A program made the translations under genes and the position numbers. 40,205 bases of DNA from the NCBI GenBank assembly GCA_001464375.1, contig LNEW01000068.1, positions 1-40,205 on the forward strand, given 5' to 3'. Below, one piece after another: positions 39,174 through 40,205 of the stretch (its first letter is position 1; the number at the start of each line of letters is the position of its first letter). This DNA comes from Rhodospirillales bacterium Ga0074136 (GTDB lineage Bacteria > Pseudomonadota > Alphaproteobacteria > Acetobacterales > Acetobacteraceae). The notes under the pieces are model-generated. The model was not told the DNA's origin, made no database searches, and was given only the letters and a program-made list of their open reading frames with translations.

Positions 39174-39559
39174 GGCGGCCGATGACTGACGGCCTCGACC
39201 CGGTTGCCGTCCGGGTCGAGCAGGAAAGCCGCGTAGTAGTGCGCGTGGTAGTGCGGGCGCGTCCCGGGCGCGCCGTCATCCATGCCGCCTTGCGCGATGC
39301 CTGCCGCATGGAAGGCGTCCACCGCCGCGCGGTCCGGCGCGCGGAAGCACCAGTGGCGGCGGTCGGCGTCGATCGGCGCGCCGGTCGCGCGGATCGTCAG
39401 GTAGGTGTGGCTGTCGTCGTCGGCGCTGTTGCGCGCGCCGTAGCCGATGGCGTCTTCCTCCCGCCACACGCAGGGCACGCCGAGCGCCGCCATCACCGCA
39501 TCGTAGAAGCGCGCCGCGCGCGCCAGGTCGCGCACGGTGATGGAGACGTGGTCGAGCAT
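39170..39559 (-). CDS. VOC-fold (glyoxalase/bleomycin-resistance superfamily) protein
   Basis: This 129-residue protein has a vicinal-oxygen-chelate fold: MLDHVSITVRDLARAARFYD at the start, and a second half ending AAFLLDPDGNRVEAV, the classic metal-ligand Glu strand. Potential metal ligands are H4, H72-region residues, H107 (HYHAHYYA) and E122. Members include lactoylglutathione lyase-like enzymes and dioxygenases; the substrate is not assignable. It overlaps the SBP stop by 1 bp (TGATG) and the permease start by 4 bp. It is thus an integral part of an ABC uptake operon and may act on the imported compound. Confidence 0.85.
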   Translation of the reverse strand: MLDHVSITVRDLARAARFYDAVMAALGVPCVWREEDAIGYGARNSADDDSHTYLTIRATGAPIDADRRHWCFRAPDRAAVDAFHAAGIAQGGMDDGAPGTRPHYHAHYYAAFLLDPDGNRVEAVSHRPP

Positions 39560-40205
39560 CAGCGCACCCGCCACTCCTCCGCCCAGAGCGGCGAGGCGTT
39601 CAGATGCCCCGTTGGCCGCACGCCATCGAGCCATTGCGGCCAGACATGCGCATCGGCGCGGAACCACAGCGGGATGGCGGGCAGGTCCTCGGCGTAGATG
39701 GCCTGCAGGCGGCGCCACATCTCGCGGCGCTGCGCGACGTCGAGCTGTTCGGGGATGGTGTGGGTCAGCACATCCATCTCGGCATTGCGGAAGCCGCCGT
39801 AGTTCTGGCCGGACCAGTTGCGTTCCTCGCGCGGGATCTCGTCGGAATGCAGCGACGACCGCGGCACCGATTCCGGCGCGCTGATCCAGGCGAACAGCGC
39901 CAAGCCCTGGAAGCGACGGCGCGACAGCGTCTCGGCGAAAAACACGCGCGGCGGTTCGTTGCGGATGCGCGCCTCGATGCCCGCCTGGCGCCACATGCCT
40001 TGAAGCACCTGCTGCACCTGTTCGCGCGCGCGGTTGCCGGCGGTGGTCATGAATTCGAGCGACAGGCGCTCGCCGGCCGCGTTGCGGCGGATGCCGTCCG
40101 GGCCGGGCGTCCAGCCGGCCTCGTCCAGCAGCGCGCGGGCGCGGGCCAGGTCGAAGGGCCATTGCCGCACATCCGGGTCGTGCATCGGGTCGAGCGGGTT
40201 CACCG
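39559..40205 (-). CDS. ABC transporter substrate-binding protein, family 5 (3' part)
   Basis: The C-terminal ~215 residues of a solute-binding family 5 protein (Dpp/Opp type) are visible; the gene continues beyond the right edge. Landmarks are FDLARARALLDEAGW, LEFMTTAGNRAREQVQQVLQ, GIEARIRNEPPRVFFAETLS, NYGGFRNAEMDVLTHTI and YAEDLPAIPLWFRADAHVW. It is first of the visible operon SBP-VOC-permease-permease. Lack of a nearby ATPase prevents subclass assignment. Confidence 0.88.
   Translation of the reverse strand, partial: VNPLDPMHDPDVRQWPFDLARARALLDEAGWTPGPDGIRRNAAGERLSLEFMTTAGNRAREQVQQVLQGMWRQAGIEARIRNEPPRVFFAETLSRRRFQGLALFAWISAPESVPRSSLHSDEIPREERNWSGQNYGGFRNAEMDVLTHTIPEQLDVAQRREMWRRLQAIYAEDLPAIPLWFRADAHVWPQWLDGVRPTGHLNASPLWAEEWRVR

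Overview
The window reads as chromosomal DNA of a very GC-rich alphaproteobacterium. Compact reading frames with G/C-ending codons, the ispB/DUF2007/trmN6 arrangement, FixK/Fnr-type TTG-N8-CAA sites and the protein types all point to Rhodospirillales, most likely Acetobacteraceae (Roseomonas-like). That placement is an inference from gene content, not a database match. No rRNA, tRNA or CRISPR array was found.

Region 1 (1-16.4 kb) is a cell-surface glycan region. It holds a small exported protein and a giant fused glycosyltransferase (four Ig-like modules, two GT2 domains and a sulfotransferase-like tail). A minus-strand operon of three exported proteins (lipoprotein, silk-like Gly-rich protein, Gly-rich exported protein) follows a promoter region with Fnr/FixK-like boxes, next to a Crp/Fnr regulator. 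After that come a BBP2-type outer-membrane beta-barrel, an epimerase-like gene that has lost its catalytic segment, and a coupled block of a GT2-GT4 fusion, a SAM methyltransferase with a coiled-coil tail and a GT4-GT2 fusion. No flippase, Wza or priming transferase is present, so this is a decoration module rather than a complete export locus.

Region 2 (16.4-22.9 kb) holds housekeeping genes between insertion-sequence debris: a dead IS5-family transposase, nrdB, a SCO1/SenC copper chaperone, a small conserved protein, trmN6 and DUF2007 divergent from the polyprenyl diphosphate synthase ispB, then a recombinase fragment and an IS3-family fragment. A double-hairpin intergenic repeat (copies A-D here, E at 27.6 kb) punctuates gene ends. 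A separate 124-bp inverted-repeat element lies beyond the trmN6 3' end.

Region 3 (22.9-30.4 kb, minus strand) holds a 1482-residue RTX calcium-binding protein, an O-antigen ligase/polymerase-family membrane protein whose last codons lie in repeat E, and a class-III aminotransferase.

Region 4 (30.4-36.4 kb) holds a BisC-type molybdopterin oxidoreductase coupled to a degenerate PhoX-like protein. Convergent to it is a full-length Tat-exported PhoX with a candidate Pho box upstream.

Region 5 (36.9-40.2 kb, minus strand) holds a 128-residue conserved protein of unknown function with a FixK-like box upstream. It is preceded by an overlapping operon of a peptide-type ABC substrate-binding protein (running off the right edge), a VOC-fold protein and two Dpp/Opp-type permeases.
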